DNA from: Basidiobolus meristosporus CBS 931.73
Lineage: Eukaryota > Basidiobolomycota > Basidiobolomycetes > Basidiobolales > Basidiobolaceae
DNA length: 64,000 nt
Reading direction: 5' to 3'
Assembly: GCA_002104905.1 (NCBI GenBank)
Contig: MCFE01000503.1
Coordinates: 1 to 64,000, forward strand
The translations under genes and the position numbers were made by a program. Below the pieces are notes generated by a model. That model saw nothing but the letters and a program-made list of their open reading frames with translations, was not told where the DNA came from and ran no database searches. This document shows positions 22,249-33,563 of the stretch, in pieces (within the stretch, counting starts at the first letter, position 1; the number at the start of each line of letters is the position of its first letter).

Positions 22249-22592
22249 TGTTGTAAGAGTCTTGGAGATATTGGAAGTGATTGGGAGAAGAAGTATATTA
22301 TGTGGTTTTCACTTAATTATTTATTGAATGTAAAAGTAGTATTTATACTTTTACCTGGTCTTGGCATTACAAACACATAGAACAGGCTAAGGAAAGGCCC
22401 AAGAACATGTGTGCAAAGTTTGGGGCTGTTTGGACAACTTTGAGAATTTTGATGTTCTGGGTACCTGGTATTTTGGTGAAAATATTCCAAGTAAATCCTG
22501 ACAAGGAATTTGGTCAGTATTCTCTAGGATTTGAAGGTAATGATCTAAGTGAATAAGTCAGGTGAATATTTAGGTGAAATTACAAATTTTTA
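22249..22592 (-). repeat. 5' LTR of Copia element E2
   Basis: This 344-bp LTR starts TGTTGTAAGAG and matches the E1 LTRs, but the last bases (expected ACAACA) are replaced by Gypsy-type sequence starting at 22593. The outer terminus and any target duplication are lost. Confidence 0.85.
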
Positions 22593-23509
22593 GATCATGA
22601 ATATCTTAGGACACTTGCCGGAGTATTCTCTAAGAACCAAGTAATTGGCCATATACCTGGAGTATATCACCAAATCTACCTAGCCAACAAATACCACATT
22701 AAGTAAAAAGCCTATAGGAACTCAAAAATTGACACGGATTATATCATAGAGACAATTGAAACTTTATTCAAGGATGACATCATTACAGAAAGCCATTCTT
22801 CATGGGCCTCCACTGTAGTGAAAGTCCCAAAGAAAGACGGAAAGCAATGTTTTTGCATTGACTGCCAAAAATTAAACTCTGTCCCCCAGAAGGATATGTA
22901 TCCATTGCCACTAATAGACAACCTCTTGGACAGACTAATTGGAGCTAAATATTTTAGCTCTCTTGACTTAATCTTCAGGTATTGGCAAGTAGATGTAGAT
23001 GCAGATGATTGACCCAAAACTGCTTTTATAACATCTTTGGATTATGTAAATGGAACCAACTACACTTTGGCTTGTGCAATGCTCCAGCTACATTCCAAAG
23101 TATGACTGACAAGGTGCTAGGAAATCTACAATGGGAATATGCTCTCATGTATCTGGACAATATCACTATATTCCCTCAATGTATAAGAACATAAACACAA
23201 CATGGAATGTATCCTGATAGTTCTCCTTCAGAACCAGCTCAAACTACATCCCAAGAAGTGCCATTTCCTGTATGCAAAATCGTTGTTCCTGGGCCACAAG
23301 ATCTTGGCAGATGGGAAATATTCATCTACCTCACTCCTAAAAGCCATTCCAGATACACCCACACCAAAGAATATCAGTACAGTGTTGGGATTCCTAGGAG
23401 CACCCAGTACAAATTGATGCAAAAAGGCCAGTGTTTTATGTGGTTGGATTCTCAAAAGGGAGTGTTCAATCTGCTGAAACATTTGCTGATGTCACTACCA
23501 GTGTTATGT

Positions 23510-24581
23510 TGTGGTGGCGTATAGGTCCAAGAGAGAGATACATCCAACACTTTTCAAGTGTTTTTGTGTATAGGGTGTTCACTGGGTGCAATAACCTCTG
23601 GCAAAAGCTTGCTAGGAATACTTAGGTTCTGTCTCTAATCTAGTGTGATGGGGAATAAAGCCACAAGCTTGTCAAGCAAAAACTATTGAGCTACAATCCC
23701 CAACTTAGTTGGTGTCTTAACAAAAGTATGTGCTGGGTTCAGCATCCTTTGAGATGACAATGTACTAAAGCTTCCAAAGTCAAAATAACTCTAAACTCCA
23801 CCAGCAGGGACTTGATAAGAATGGAGCCGTGGTCAATAGTTGCAAAGACAGAAAAGTATCTTTGCCTGTACAACAACAAACTTGGGAAAGAATCAAATAT
23901 AATAAAAGATACCTACTCTGAGTATTCCTCACAAGTAGTGCCTCCAAGGTCAGTTGGCTATCAGCATGGTATCCTGGGAGTTTCATGTGGTCTGGGGTTG
24001 GAAGTTCTGGTAGCAGCAGGTAGCAGTGATCACACTAATCAACAAGTTGGTATATTGATAAAAGGGATGATGATTTATTGTTGAAGAATAGCCTCCCTGA
24101 TATACTTTTCTCACTGGCTAAGTGATTACTAATCATGGTGTTCCAGAAGGTTCTGGATATCAATAGAAATCTTAATGATATCAGAACAGCCTAAGAATGT
24201 TCTACATAGGTGCAGGAAGGTTTTAAGAGGCACAGCACATCCAACCAATCAGGAACCAGTACCCTGAAACCTGTGTAACCTAGGGATACCATATATGGTA
24301 TGAAAATGGTAAGGATGATGACATGGGTTGATCATATGTCATGGGTACTGACACAGGTACTTGGCTAATATAGAAGTACTTTCTGCTAGTAATCTTACAT
24401 AAAGTGAGGGATAACCTACGCAATAAGGTAAGCAGGTGTGATAGTTAAACAGCTTATGGGATAGTACTTATCAGGTAAGACAAATAGGATGAAACTAAAA
24501 TATGTGTAGTAGAGAAATAAGGAAGTAGAAAATATGGGAATGAGCACATCTGTCAGTGGGTGTCACTATCACCTCACTACA
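23510..24581 (+). mobile_element. Solo-LTR-like unit A (family A), 1,072 bp, inserted in Gypsy-1
   Basis: It begins TGTGGTGGCGTATAGG and ends CACCTCACTACA. The 4-bp duplication ATGT (23506-23509 and 24582-24585) flanks it. Units C and D are near-full-length copies, and B and E are truncated ones. An internal CCAATCAGG box (about 24245) lies about 40 bp before the perfect 16-bp palindrome ATACCATATATGGTAT (24286-24301). A frame of about 90 codons (to 24084) is open here and in B and D. Confidence 0.78.
24286..24301. promoter_or_regulatory. 16-bp palindrome with TATA core, candidate LTR promoter of family A
   Basis: ATACCATATATGGTAT is a perfect inverted repeat. It recurs exactly in D (32773-32788) and in F (18938-18953). 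B and C carry the variant ATACCATATAAGGTAT. A CCAAT motif lies about 40 bp upstream in each. CCAAT plus TATA spacing suggests a promoter. A protein-binding palindrome is also possible. Confidence 0.45.
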
Positions 24582-25467
24582 ATGTTTTCCCAATTGGGAT
24601 GCAAGATTTTTTATTAACTGTGATGGAAGTCTCACTAGTATAGGTACTGTACTGGGATAACACCATCAACCCAGCAAATTCCACCCAATTGGTACGTGAG
24701 CTGTTTGCTAAACAAGCACAAGCATCACTACCCTGTTACCAAGATATAATCTCTGGCTATTGTTTACTCAATTAAACAATTCCATACATACATACATAGT
24801 CACCAATTCACAATTGTAATGGACCACAACACATTGGTCTGGTTGATGAAAACTAAAGACTTTACCAGTTGACTAGCACATTGGGCCCTCCAACTACAAG
24901 AATACAACTTCAAAATAATTCATTGCGCTGGCAAGAAACACCAGAATGCAGACTACATCAATTGCTATCCTGATTGCCAAGTATGTGTCAGCAATGACTA
25001 CAAGTATGTAGTTTGCTATAAAAGAAGAGGGAGGTGCCCCAAACATGTTGTTACAAACAAGCAGAAGAGAGACTTTCAAAGGAAATGGTGTCAGTACAAA
25101 GTACAAGAAAACCAATTATGGTTCCTCCAAGGACAGTTCAGAGTCAAGGTACCCCTGATAACTGCCTGCAAAGAAATCATTCAAGAAAGACATATGTCAT
25201 TAGGGCATGCTAACCCCCTAACAACATATAAGATGGTAAGAAAGATATTTTGCTGGAAAAAAATGATGACCTATGTGACAAATATGTTGCAAAGATGCTC
25301 CACCTACAAAAGATTTAACTGAAGTCAGAAGATAGGGACAGCAGCACTAATACCGGTTGACCTACCCTTCCACCAGGTAGGAATTGACTTTGCTGCCCCT
25401 TTATGAAAACAAAGAAAGGAGAACAATACATCATATTTGCTACCAATTATTTTTCAAAGTGAGTAGA

Positions 25468-25996
25468 TGTCATGATCACATGACAGCCATGAACACCCAT
25501 GACAAGTTTTAGCTTCCTAGCTCAATTTCTAAGAGATCCTTTCTGGAACCTTCTACCACCTTCCAGAAAGTTCCTGACCATTCCAAACCATTGTTACACA
25601 ATGGAACACTCCGTGGAAGGTTCCCATTGTATTTTTCATAGTCCAGCACCATATATGGAAATTCCAGGTCACATGACTTAGTCACATGATCAGGTGGCCC
25701 AATCCATTTCCCCATCCTGTCTCAGTACCTTACCATCTATATTACTATGCCCAGTACTGCTGATGTGCCTTACCCCATAACCCCATTAGTATTAGCTAAT
25801 ATCTCTTGGCATCAGTATAGCCAAAAAGTATATATAGTCCTATCTCCCCTTAAGTATTCCTCATTCTGATAAGCACAGGTCTTGAATAAACAGCCTTGCC
25901 TTAGAGATCCACCTTGCCTTGTTGATCCACACCTAAGTCCTTTCTTGGTCCTGCTTTGCCTAGCTCTACTCTCCTGCCTTGTTTCTATTCATAACA
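25468..25996 (+). mobile_element. Solo LTR of a different family inside Gypsy-1 integrase
   Basis: This 529-bp unit starts TGTCATGATCACATGAC and ends CATAACA. It is flanked by the exact 5-bp duplication GTAGA (25463-25467 and 25997-26001). It contains GTATATATAG (about 25825) and, downstream, TGAATAAACAG (about 25885), a TATA and polyadenylation pair. The Gypsy integrase frame resumes directly after it. I saw no other copy in the window. Confidence 0.88.
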
Positions 25997-26770
25997 GTAG
26001 AAGCCCAAGCCATTCAAAATAAAGATCAGAAGACAACTGCCCAACTCATTCTAGAACACCTCATCTGCTGGCATGAATATTATCAGATACTCCTGTCCAA
26101 CAATAGTGGCTCCTTTCTGAACAACACCATGGTCCATTTGTTCAAAATGATGGGCATGAAACAGGTCTTCATGGCCATGTATTACCCCCTGACCAATGGC
26201 TTAACCAAGAGGATGAACCAGAAGTGTTGCCACATACTAGAGAAGCTTCACTGGGAGCTTCCTCAGTCATAGGCCAAGCTGCTCCCACTGACACTCCTAG
26301 CAATGCACAGCAATGCTTACAATACCAAATAAAACAACAGGTTTCTCCCCATACAGAGTTCTGAATGGACAAAGGCCTAAGTGGCATGAAGTAGCTGGAT
26401 TGATAATGAAAGGTGTCCCCTTGACAACACATAACAACTATGTAGAAAGGTTGATACACTGTATTGCCCACCTATACATAAAAGTATTCAAAAATGTCAA
26501 CAAGCACCAGCCCCTCCACCCAACAATGAGAAACTAATGGGACAAAAGTGGAAACCAGGCAATAAGGTATGGTACAGCCAAACCTTTCCAGGCCTGAGGT
26601 TTTGCCCACAATTTGCACCCCAAAGGATTGGCCCTTGCACTTTTATTAGTTTGGACCACAGACCAAAGTACACCATCACCCTGAACAATAAGACAATCAG
26701 CAATGTAGCACCAGCCCATCTGAAACCGTTTCATGATGATCCACCAATCATCACTGAAACCAAAGTGTGA

Positions 26771-27590
26771 TCAAACAATTATCAAGGCAAGGATGGAGGA
26801 AGACACAGGATACATATGAAGTTTAGTAGAGGTGATTTTAGTTGATATAGGTACAAATGATATGTGCAAGGAAGTTTGCCCAAAAGGGAGAACAAAAGAA
26901 TGCATATGGAAAGCACCAAAGGAAACAGTTCACCTGAAACTGGTGATACCCCTCCCACCAGTAAGAATCAATCAATCCAACTCTCCCAAGGAACCTACCC
27001 AAAACCCTATGGTTTGTCAATTGTTTGGCTCTGTGGAAAACATCCCTCAAGCAGTGCAAGCCACACCCCACTCTGCTGCCAAATGGTATCAGATACTTGC
27101 CTGCAACCTTCTTGCAAGTGACAACCAGCAATGCTACTATAGTGACTCCCCATGCTCCATAAACAGAATCAAACCTGGAGAAGCAAGTTAGTCAGAGAAC
27201 CTCAAGGGCAAAGCTCCCTTTCAACCACCAAGATATGTGAGTACTAAATGTGGCACCCATTCTTTGCCCACAAGCTCTCTCCAGAGTCTTACCCAAGGTC
27301 CCCCAGTATCCTTCATATAATTCCCCCATATGTCCTCCCTCCCTTTCCTGCCCTTATCTACCTAAAACCCTTACTATAACAGGAAGGTGTTGACACCCCT
27401 ATTTTATAACACATTGTCTATTATCTAAGCCCCCCAAGTGATATATATATATATATCCAATTGAACCAAGTGAGTGAACAAGATTTTTGGATGGAATAAA
27501 CGCAAGTCTTTATTACTTTGCTACCTTCTAATGGAAGCTATTCTGAACCAAGTGCTGCTAACTTGGCCAACAAGCTCTCTCACTCACCAA
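26771..27590. other. Unassigned stretch after Gypsy-1
   Basis: A few short frames occur (for example 26832-27191 +) without recognised motifs. It may be the far 3' end of Gypsy-1 or another decayed element. A 16-bp AT dinucleotide run lies at 27441-27456. No LTR or host gene was seen. Confidence 0.35.
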
Positions 27591-27814
27591 GTACAGTCAG
27601 TAATAACCCACACTGGTGCTTGGGTAATAATAATGTGTGTGAGTTATGGAGCAGATGCCCTGGATCTCACACATTCAACATTAATACCATCCATTGTGCC
27701 TGAAAAAACCTGCTATATTGCTGACAGCTGGGGTATCTCAAATGCAGATAATAATATGCACTTTGACATGACAGCCATTAACTGTTGTTCCACTGGAAAG
27801 CATATAAAGTTCTA
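27591..27814 (-). pseudogene. Tnp2-like transposase middle fragment T5
   Basis: About 220 bp match T1 at 8580-8800 (the block GATCTCACACATTCAACA with the ACCTGCTA and GGTATCTC neighbourhoods). On the minus strand this is the region downstream of the PTKLDS motif. It ends exactly where a Copia RNase H fragment begins, at 27815. Confidence 0.55.
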
Positions 27815-28255
27815 ATTGACAGATGCTCCACCACAGGCTATGTATTTCTTTATGCTGGTGCAGCTATTACTTGAAATTGCAAGAAACAACTAACTGTGGC
27901 CCTATCTAAAACTGAAGCAGAATATATGGCTGCATGTCAAGCAACCAAGGAGGTTGTATGGCTACTAAAGTTATTCAAAGACTTAGGTTTTAATTCAGAA
28001 GAAGCAACATATATTTACAAGGATAATCAAAGCTGTATTTCATTAGCTAGAAATCCAACTAATCATGCCAGAACTAATCACATTGATATACAGCATCACT
28101 TTGTGAGGGAAGCTGTAGTAAATAACTTAGTAGTGTTAGTGTACTGCCTAACTAACAAAATGGTGGCAGATATATTGAGAAATCCTCTAGCTAGGCCACA
28201 ATATGAGAATCTCAGGTAGGAATTAGGATTAAGAAATTATTTAGTTGAGGGGGAG
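27815..28255 (+). pseudogene. RNase H end of a second Copia family
   Basis: The frame from 27896 to 28219 reads LSKTEAEYMAACQATKEVVWL, YIYKDNQSCISLARNPTNHAR, THIDIQHHFVREAV and LTNKMVADILRNPL. This is the standard C-terminal part of Copia RNase H. Only about half of the residues agree with the E1-E5 family, so it is a separate family. A polypurine tract TTGAGGGGGAG (about 28245-28255) follows. One stop lies upstream (TSAAIT*N-type break near 27876). Confidence 0.82.
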
Positions 28256-28583
28256 TGTTCAAGTATTGGACTATTTGGTATCATTCTGCAGCTAAAAACT
28301 TACTTGGCAATTCTGGACTATTCTTGGTCACTATGGGACTAGTTTACAGCTCTAACTTTGCCACTTTCTTCAGATCTATGATCATATGATTATTCCCCTA
28401 TAGTCAGGATCAAGTTAGCACTAATACTAACTATTATGTACTAACCCAGAAACGGTTACAGAATGCTCCTGAATATTGAGAAACCCTCCTTACTTAGTGT
28501 TACATCTGTATTACTTCTACAAAAGTATAAATACTGAGCTTCTTTATTAGTAAACAACAGTTCAACTATTATCACTATTTCTT
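28256..28583 (+). repeat. Probable 3' LTR of the second Copia family
   Basis: It begins TGTTCAAGTATTGG immediately after the polypurine tract. An AAGTATAAATAC box lies near 28522-28533. The right end is not certain. Sequence turns to Gypsy-type at about 28584, and no matching second LTR is in the window. Confidence 0.55.
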
Positions 28584-29740
28584 GATAAGTCCCTTATATG
28601 CAAATCACTTCTTAAATTGCAACAAATACCTGGGACACATAGTTACTAGCACAGGAGTGACCTTAAACCCCCAGAAGGCTGAAGTCCCCAGAACCTGGAT
28701 CATTCCTTGGAATGGTTTCCTGTTATTGGATATTTGTCAAGTCCTTTGCAAGTGTTGCAGCCCCTTTAACTGATCTTCCCAAGAAAGCCAATACCCACAA
28801 GTGAAACATACCTTGTGGGACTGCCTTTCAGAATGCTCAAGAATGAACTTGCAAAGCTGCCAAGCTTAAGAATCCCAGGCTTCAGAAAAGAGTTTACTCT
28901 GTGCACAGATGCTTTGGATATCCCAATTAGTGGAGTATTGATCCAAGAACATGAGGTTAAGGACTGCCCATTTGCTTTTGAGTTAGAGAAACTGAACTCA
29001 GCAGAACAGAGCTATCTAGTGCATTAAAAGAAGATGCTTGTCATTATACACTGCTCAAAGACATGGAGATGCTACATTCAAGGAGTCAAGTGCACTGTGA
29101 TGACTGATCATGCCTCACTCAAGTATATATTTACTCAGAAGGTACTATCCTGAAGAATGACAAGATGGGGTGAATACATTCAGCAATTTCACTAGCAGAA
29201 TGTCTACTGCCCTGAGAAATACAACAGAGTTGCTGATGCCTTATCAAGATTAGAACAAGATGCACATCTCAACTTGGTACATGATCAGATTGGCCTAGCC
29301 TATTACTAAAGTGCTTGGAGGACCAAGCCATTCTTAATGAGGTGGATGAAGAGATCAAGAATATAATCTGGGATGAAGCCAGCATATTTGTAGTACAGGA
29401 TGAAACACTCTATCAAATTATTGATGGAAGCCCTAGTACCTATTGCCCTTATATCACTTGCCTGGATTCAATACATAATCTACACAATAGATATAGACAT
29501 CTTGGAATTGAAGGAACCTTTAGCCTTGTGAAAGCCAGAGCATGGTAGCCCCAAATGAAACAAGCCATCAAGAAGCTATTGAAAACATGCCTAAATTGCC
29601 AAATCAACCATGGCCAACCACAGAGAATTGCTGAACTATTTCCCTCAAAGCCTGTAAGACCATTGGAAATATGGGTAATTGAGTCTATTGAAAGACTGGT
29701 AAATACCAGGAAATGCAACCATTGGTTCCTAATAGCTTAG
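28584..29740 (+). pseudogene. Second Ty3/Gypsy-class pol relic (Gypsy-2)
   Basis: The end of RT (YLGHIVTSTGVTLNPQKAE, about 28630) is followed by RNase H (FTLCTDALDIPISGVL, about 28905; VMTDHASLKYIFTQK, about 29100; YNRVADALSRLEQD, about 29225). Then comes the integrase zinc region (HNRYRHLGIEGTFSLVKARAW, 29490-29548; LKTCLNCQINHG, about 29590). Positions 28815-29027, 29315-29548 and 29555-29740 are the longest open pieces. It differs clearly from Gypsy-1 and lacks LTRs and the integrase core. Confidence 0.85.
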
Positions 29741-30019
29741 GTTTGATATAACTTTGCTATAATTTCTGGTGGTCTAAATATGGAAGTAGGTCAGTCCATA
29801 GGAGTGAAAGTATTGTATATACATGTATGTGTGGTGCCACAACCTTATTTGTAGTGCTTAATAAAGTGGGTATCATTAAGTGTTACCTTCATGTAAGTGC
29901 AAGATCTCAAATGCAAACTGTCTTAAATTTAGTTGACTATTGATAAAAAGTGATATGATAGTGGTACCTAGTTGAGTGTTGAGCTGTTTGTCCCATGGTC
30001 AAGACTACTCTGCTACAGC
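29741..30019. other. Unassigned stretch
   Basis: No frame, repeat or motif recognised. It separates Gypsy-2 from a transposase N-terminal fragment. Confidence 0.3.
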
Positions 30020-30165
30020 ACTATAATAGAAGAGAAAATACGCTGTGACTATTGCAACAAACTTATCAGGCATGAAGTATACTGACAGCAAAGGAGGTAT
30101 CACAAGGATTGCAGCCAGTGATTTGCAGTATAATGATTATTTGAGTATTCATCAGGCCCTACTGA
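30020..30165 (+). pseudogene. Tnp2-like transposase N-terminal zinc-type fragment T6
   Basis: It reads RREKIRCDYCNKLIRHEV followed by QQRRYHKDCSQ after one stop. This parallels the N-terminal Cys/His region of T1 (CSYYSKPLSHESCRQHRKYYKDH), and here the Cys pair and the His/Cys pair are better kept. It is only about 50 codons long. Confidence 0.5.
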
Positions 30166-30237
30166 GCCAATAACATCTTACTTGAACCACAGCTGTATTA
30201 TCACCAAGCCCATGCTGACAGTGCTTGCAGTTATCTT

Positions 30238-30509
30238 GACCTTGAAAGCTTCTGTAAATTGTCATCTGAAAGGGTGCTGATCCCAGTATATACTCTTGTT
30301 GAGATGCTAACTAAGATAGGGATTGTAGCTTTGTACTTTTCCCTTTACTAGCTTGGGGTGTATTCCACTTCACATTAGAGTAAAGACAAAACCCAGGTAT
30401 TCCTAGCAAGCTTTTGCCAGAGGCTGCTGTACCCAGTGAGCACCTCACACACAAGCACTTGAGAGGTGTCAGATGTATCTTTCTCTTGGACTTATACACC
30501 TCCAAAACA
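30238..30509 (-). mobile_element. Truncated copy of the family A unit (E)
   Basis: It matches the start of family A in reverse. It has the TTTGCCAGAGG and CACTTGAGAGGTGT blocks and ends CTTATACACCTCCAAAACA, the inverted form of the TGTGGTGGTGTATAGG end. Only about the first 270 of 1,072 bp remain. It abuts ORF2 copy 2. Confidence 0.65.
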
Positions 30510-31068
30510 GCATTAGTTGGTGCAAATTGCAGCTGCTTTCTCACACTTCTGTATTTTAGGCTTGGGTAGACTTTTTTCCCTGCACCTGTACATTTTCACT
30601 GCCAGGTCTTTCACTGCTACTTCTACAAATTGCTTCTTGCATTATACTACATCTTCTGCTCAACTAATGCTGCATTAGTGCTCCACTTTCTGCCTACTAG
30701 TCAGCATTCCACTGGCTGTTTGATGTTTCTTGGCTGCTTGTTAAGGCTTTTGGCTTCATTTTGAATATACTCTTGAAAAGATACTGATTTGCAGCCATGG
30801 CAGCCTTGTACTTTGCCTTTGATAGTGACTAATACTCTCTATATACTTTCTTAGCACACCAATGTAGGCTGAAGAGCTATTAGCTTGTTTGAGCCCAAGA
30901 TAATGCTCCTAAAATAGATCAACGCATTCTGCTTGGCCTTCAAATCCTGCTGGGCTCATTGTCTGCTGGCCTTTAGGTAGTGGCAGGCCAGACTTGGTAT
31001 AGCCTTCTGAACATTAGCCCTGTCTTCATTGACCAGCTCAGTGGCTGCACAGACATTGAATGTCTTTT
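30510..31068 (-). pseudogene. Unknown reading frame, ORF2 copy 2, decayed
   Basis: On the minus strand the same segments as in 10153-12050 appear: QAECVDLF with a LGLKQANSSSAYIG-type block (about 30860-30920), AAMAANQYLF-type and Lys/Gln-rich parts, and CEKAAAICTN near 30530. It is flanked by truncated family A units E (minus) and B (plus). Two independent copies show that ORF2 is a repeat component. Function unknown. Confidence 0.4.
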
Positions 31069-31999
31069 TTGGAATAAAGCCACAAGCTTGGCAAGGGAAA
31101 ACTATTGAGCTACAATCCCCAACTCAGTTGGTGTCTTAACAAAAGTATGTGCTGGGTTCAGCATCCTTTGAGATAACATTGTACTAAAGCATCCAAAGTC
31201 ACAACAACTGTAAACTCCACCAACAGGGACTTGATAAGAATGCAGCTGTGGTCAATAGTTACAAAGACAGAAAAGTATCTTTGCCTGTACAAGAACAAAC
31301 TTGGGAAAGAATCAAATATAATAAAATATACCTACTCTGAGTATTCCTCACAAGTAGTGCTTCCAAGGTCAGTTGGCTATCAGCATGGTATCCTGGGAGT
31401 TTCCTGTGGTCTGGGGTTGGAAGTTCTGGTAGCAGCAGGTAGCAGTGATCACACTAATCAACAAGTTGGTATATTGATAAAAGGGATGATGATTTATTGT
31501 TGAATAATAGCCTCCCTGATATACTTTTCTCACTGGCTAAGTGATTACTAAGCATGGTATTCCAGAAGGTTCCAGAAATCAATAGAAATCTTAATGATAT
31601 CAGAACAGCCTAAGAATGTTCTACATAGGTGCAGGAAGGTTTTAAGAGGCACAGCACATCCAACCAATCAGGAATCAGTATTCTGAAACCTGTGTAACAT
31701 AGGGATACCATATAAGGTATGGAAGTGGTAGGGATGGTGACACGGATTGCTCATGTGTCACTGGTACTGGCACAGGTACTTGCCTAATATAGAAGCACAT
31801 ATTGCTAGTAATCTTTCATAAAGTGAGGGGTAACTTATACAATAAGGTAAGCAGGTATGATACTCAACTGGCTTATGGGATAGTACTAAATGGGCAAGAC
31901 AAATGGGATAAAACTAAATAAGTGTAGTAGAGGTGTAGTGAAGTAGAAGATACGGGAATGAGCACACCTGTCAGTGGGTGTTACAGTCACCCCACTACA
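31069..31999 (+). mobile_element. Family A unit B, left end truncated
   Basis: It matches A from its GGAATAAAGCCACAAGC region to the end GTCACCCCACTACA. The first ~115 bp are missing. The 90-codon frame (to 31503) is open here too. The palindrome is ATACCATATAAGGTAT. No target duplication can be tested because the left end is lost. Confidence 0.75.
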
Positions 32000-32491
32000 G
32001 CAGTAATAATGTAATGATGGTCATTTGCTGGTCTTCCACCACTGCTACTGTATATTGTGCATCAACATTGAAAACCTAGCCTATTTTACTCCGTTAGAAA
32101 ATAGACTTGTTTTGTTGGATAGTGCCACATTGAGCATGAGTGCTAAAAGATGCCGTGGTGTGCCAGGGAGGCCAAGTGCAACTATACTTGGTCACAGAGT
32201 GTGAAACCTAGCTCTGCATCTTCATGCAAAGCAACCCTTGTGTTTCACCCATTGTACAGGAGAAAATCCATTTATGACCCTATTTTTTGGATCAATGTTG
32301 TTCATGATAGACTTGTTCCATGCTATTGTGCCAGGGCATGCGGTGCAATCCATGGTCTCTAAGAACAATTGGGTGCAATATTGTAGCTACCAATAGTCAG
32401 GATTGCTCTTGGACAATTTTGCACCATGTGGGACAATCTTGCACACTATGGCACAATCTGACACAACAAGGTTGGCACAAATGAACAGCAC
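32000..32491. other. Unassigned stretch
   Basis: No recognised coding motif or LTR. Short repeated words such as GCACAAT and TGTGCCA occur but form no clear array. The right end is the target site of unit D (GCAC at 32488-32491). Confidence 0.3.
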
Positions 32492-33563
32492 CGTAGTGGG
32501 GTCACAGAGACACCCACTGACAGATGTGTTCATTCCTATATTTTTTACTTCACTATTTCTCTACTACATTTATTTTAGTTTTATCCCATTTATCTTACTT
32601 GATCAGTACTATTCAATAAGCTGGCTGACTATCACAGCTGCTTACCTTATTGCATGAGTTATCCCTCACTTGATGTAAGATTACTAGCTGTAAGTGCTTC
32701 TATATTAGGCAAATACCTACACCAGTACCCATGACACATGACCATTCTATGTTGCCACCTCTGCCATTTTTCATACCATATATGGTATCCCTATGTTGCA
32801 CAGGTTTCATAATACTGACTCCTGATTGGTTGGATGTGCTGTGCCTCTAGGAACCTTCTGACACATACTTGGAACATTCTTAGGTCATTCTAATGTCATT
32901 ACAATTTCTATTGATATCCAGAACCTTCTGGAACACCATGATTAGTAATCACTTAGCCAGTGAGAAAAGTATATCAGGGAGGCTATTCTTCAACAATAAA
33001 TCATCATCCCTTTTGTCAATATACCAACTTGTTGATTAGTGTGATTACTGCTACCTGCTGCAACCTGAACTTCCAACCCCAGACCACAGGACACTCCCAG
33101 GAAACCGCACTGACAGCCAACTGACCTTGGAGGCACTACTTGTGAGGAATACTCAGAGTAGGTATCTTTTATTATATTTGATTCTTTCCCAAGTTTGTTC
33201 TTGTACAGGCAAAGATACTTTTCTGTCTTTGTAACTATTGACCGCAGCTGCATTCTCATCAAGTCCCTGTTGGTGGAGTTTACAGTAGTTGTGACTTTGA
33301 AAGCTTTAGTACATTGCTATCTCAAAGGGTGCTGAACCCAGCACATACTTTTGTTAGGATGCCAACTAAGTTGGGCATTGTAGCTCAATAGTTTTCCCTT
33401 GACAAGCTTGTGGCTTTATTCCCCATCACATTAGATTAGAGACAAAACCTAAGTATTCCTAGCAAGCTTTTGCCAGAGGTTTTTGCACCCAGTGAACACC
33501 CCACACACAAAACACTTGAGAAGTGTTGGACATTTCTCTCCTTTGGACCTATACACCACCACA
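32492..33563 (-). mobile_element. Family A unit D, 1,072 bp, full-length
   Basis: Reverse copy of A. On the plus strand it runs from CGTAGTGGGGTCAC to TATACACCACCACA. The 4-bp duplication GCAC (32488-32491 and 33564-33567) flanks it, and the terminal T of TGTAGTGG is changed to C. The palindrome at 32773-32788 is exact and the 90-codon frame is open (32990-33262). Confidence 0.78.

Larger units (their letters stand above)
18173..22592 (-). mobile_element. Copia element E2, 3'-truncated and decayed
   Basis: Same family as E1. It keeps the 5' LTR (22249-22592, lacking the outermost few bases), the primer-binding site, gag, protease, integrase and most of RT. It lacks the RNase H end, polypurine tract and 3' LTR, having been cut at 18172 within RT. 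The RT region is further split by unit F (18428-19231). Confidence 0.88.
22593..26770 (+). pseudogene. Ty3/Gypsy-class pol relic (Gypsy-1), interrupted twice
   Basis: The RT starts near 22740 (FKDDIITESHSSWAS, VVKVPKKDGKQ, then YPLPLIDNLLDRL and FSSLDL). It reaches the YLDN site (canonical YLDD; about 23152) and the palm end (LGHKI, KNISTVLGFLG). Unit A (23510-24581) splits the RT/RNase H junction. RNase H follows (VMDHNTLVWLMKTKDFT, LQEYNFKIIH, about 24820-24920). The integrase zinc region is LGHANPLTTYKMVRKIF (about 25200). The integrase core is split by a solo LTR at 25468-25996 and resumes with LLSNNSGSFLN and YYPLTNGLTKRMNQ. A C-terminal tail reaches VAPAHLKPFHDD near 26740. Numerous stops make it inactive. 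RT before RNase H before integrase marks the Gypsy class. Confidence 0.87.

Noticed and set aside
22739-23017. 92-codon minus-strand frame over the Gypsy-1 RT
   Set aside because: Antisense shadow of the plus-strand RT motifs (VVKVPKKDGKQ, YPLPLIDNLLDRL).
26832-27191. 119-codon frame after Gypsy-1 as a host gene
   Set aside because: No recognised domain, Pro/Ser-rich low-complexity reading, an overlapping alternative frame and a repeat-filled context.
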